Below are positions 63,964 through 64,000 of a stretch of DNA of 64,000 nt, in pieces. Source of the stretch: Acetomicrobium flavidum (GTDB taxonomy: Bacteria; Synergistota; Synergistia; Synergistales; Acetomicrobiaceae); assembly GCF_900129645.1 (NCBI RefSeq), contig NZ_FSQZ01000001.1:310001-374000 (forward strand). The letters run 5' to 3'. The first letter of the stretch is position 1. Each line of letters opens with the position of its first letter. The translations under genes and the position numbers were made by a program. The notes below the pieces were generated by a model. The model ran no database searches, had not been told where the DNA came from, and saw nothing but the letters and a program-made list of their open reading frames with translations.

Positions 63964-64000
63964 AAAACTCCCTTGTCATCGATCAAGGTAACAAGGGAGT
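63964..64000 (-). terminator. Terminator of an upstream minus-strand gene outside the window
   Basis: Arms 63967-63976 and 63991-64000 (ACTCCCTTGT/ACAAGGGAGT) form a 10-base-pair stem with a 14-base loop; on the minus strand the stem is followed by TTTTGCTG. The stem may extend beyond the window edge. It isolates the tRNA-Leu unit from whatever lies upstream. Confidence 0.75.

Overview
The window is bacterial chromosome, densely packed and almost entirely encoded on the minus strand. It carries about 61 protein genes, two tRNAs and no mobile elements. The gene mix points to a strictly anaerobic, probably thermophilic or moderately thermophilic fermenter: a V/A-type ATPase, ferredoxin-dependent 2-oxoacid oxidoreductase, selenocysteine tRNA, the non-mevalonate isoprenoid pathway, an archaeal-like HxExK adenosylhomocysteinase and a family-4 uracil-DNA glycosylase. 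My best guess is phylum Synergistota (Acetomicrobium/Anaerobaculum-like). That is inferred from gene content and order; no database search was possible.

Layout from low to high coordinates. 1-6428 (minus): a polymer glycosyltransferase fused to a membrane module, a CBS-domain protein, and the start of a V/A-ATPase operon in the order G-I-K-E-C-F, cut by the window edge. 6473-7255 (plus): a lone DUF2993-like secreted protein. 7252-13539 (minus): uvrC-ribD-ribE-ribBA-ribH-serS, DNA repair plus the riboflavin pathway. 13646-15070 (plus): cysS. 15073-16381 (minus): a SigH-like sigma factor, tRNA-Sec and a LuxR-type response regulator whose ribosome-binding site directly abuts the tRNA CCA end. 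16424-17257 (plus): a ThiF/MoeB-like adenylyltransferase. 17249-20190 (minus): xerD-deoB-punA. 20308-25667 (minus): def-fmt-NTPase-ferredoxin-oxidoreductase alpha/beta/gamma-nudix, ended by a strong terminator. 25791-32244 (minus): alaS-ruvX-miaA-ispH-rpsA. 32308-38712 and on to 49559 (minus): one very long run covering SAM/MTA salvage (mtnA-ahcY-mtaD), xseA, nusB, two Asp23-type genes, efp, the isoprenoid/lipid-carrier block (ispG-rseP-dxr-cdsA-uppS), a UDG, a P-loop/Asp23 fusion, hisC, murA and wecB. 49607-55962 (minus): wecA-like transferase, an rpiB-upp fusion, meaB, a secreted propeller-like protein, two tiny membrane proteins and a Gfo/Idh/MocA oxidoreductase. 56059-63727 (minus): valS-folC, clpX, tig-clpP and tRNA-Leu.

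Several blocks fit together. WecB, the WecA-like transferase, UppS, MurA and the TagA-family glycosyltransferase all serve undecaprenyl-linked cell-envelope polymers. Dxr, IspG, IspH and UppS give four steps from pyruvate/glyceraldehyde phosphate to the lipid carrier. MtnA, AhcY and MtaD form a SAM by-product recycling unit.

There is no gene-free stretch longer than 300 bases; the longest (63728-64000) holds a tRNA promoter, a structured leader and a terminator. I saw no CRISPR array, insertion sequence or prophage. Many starts are GTG or TTG and were chosen from Shine-Dalgarno (SD) spacing and family N-termini, so several differ from the longest open frame. The most unusual items are the sigma/tRNA-Sec/pseudo-receiver operon, the P-loop/Asp23 fusion, the RpiB-Upp fusion and the WecA-like/TagA fusion.
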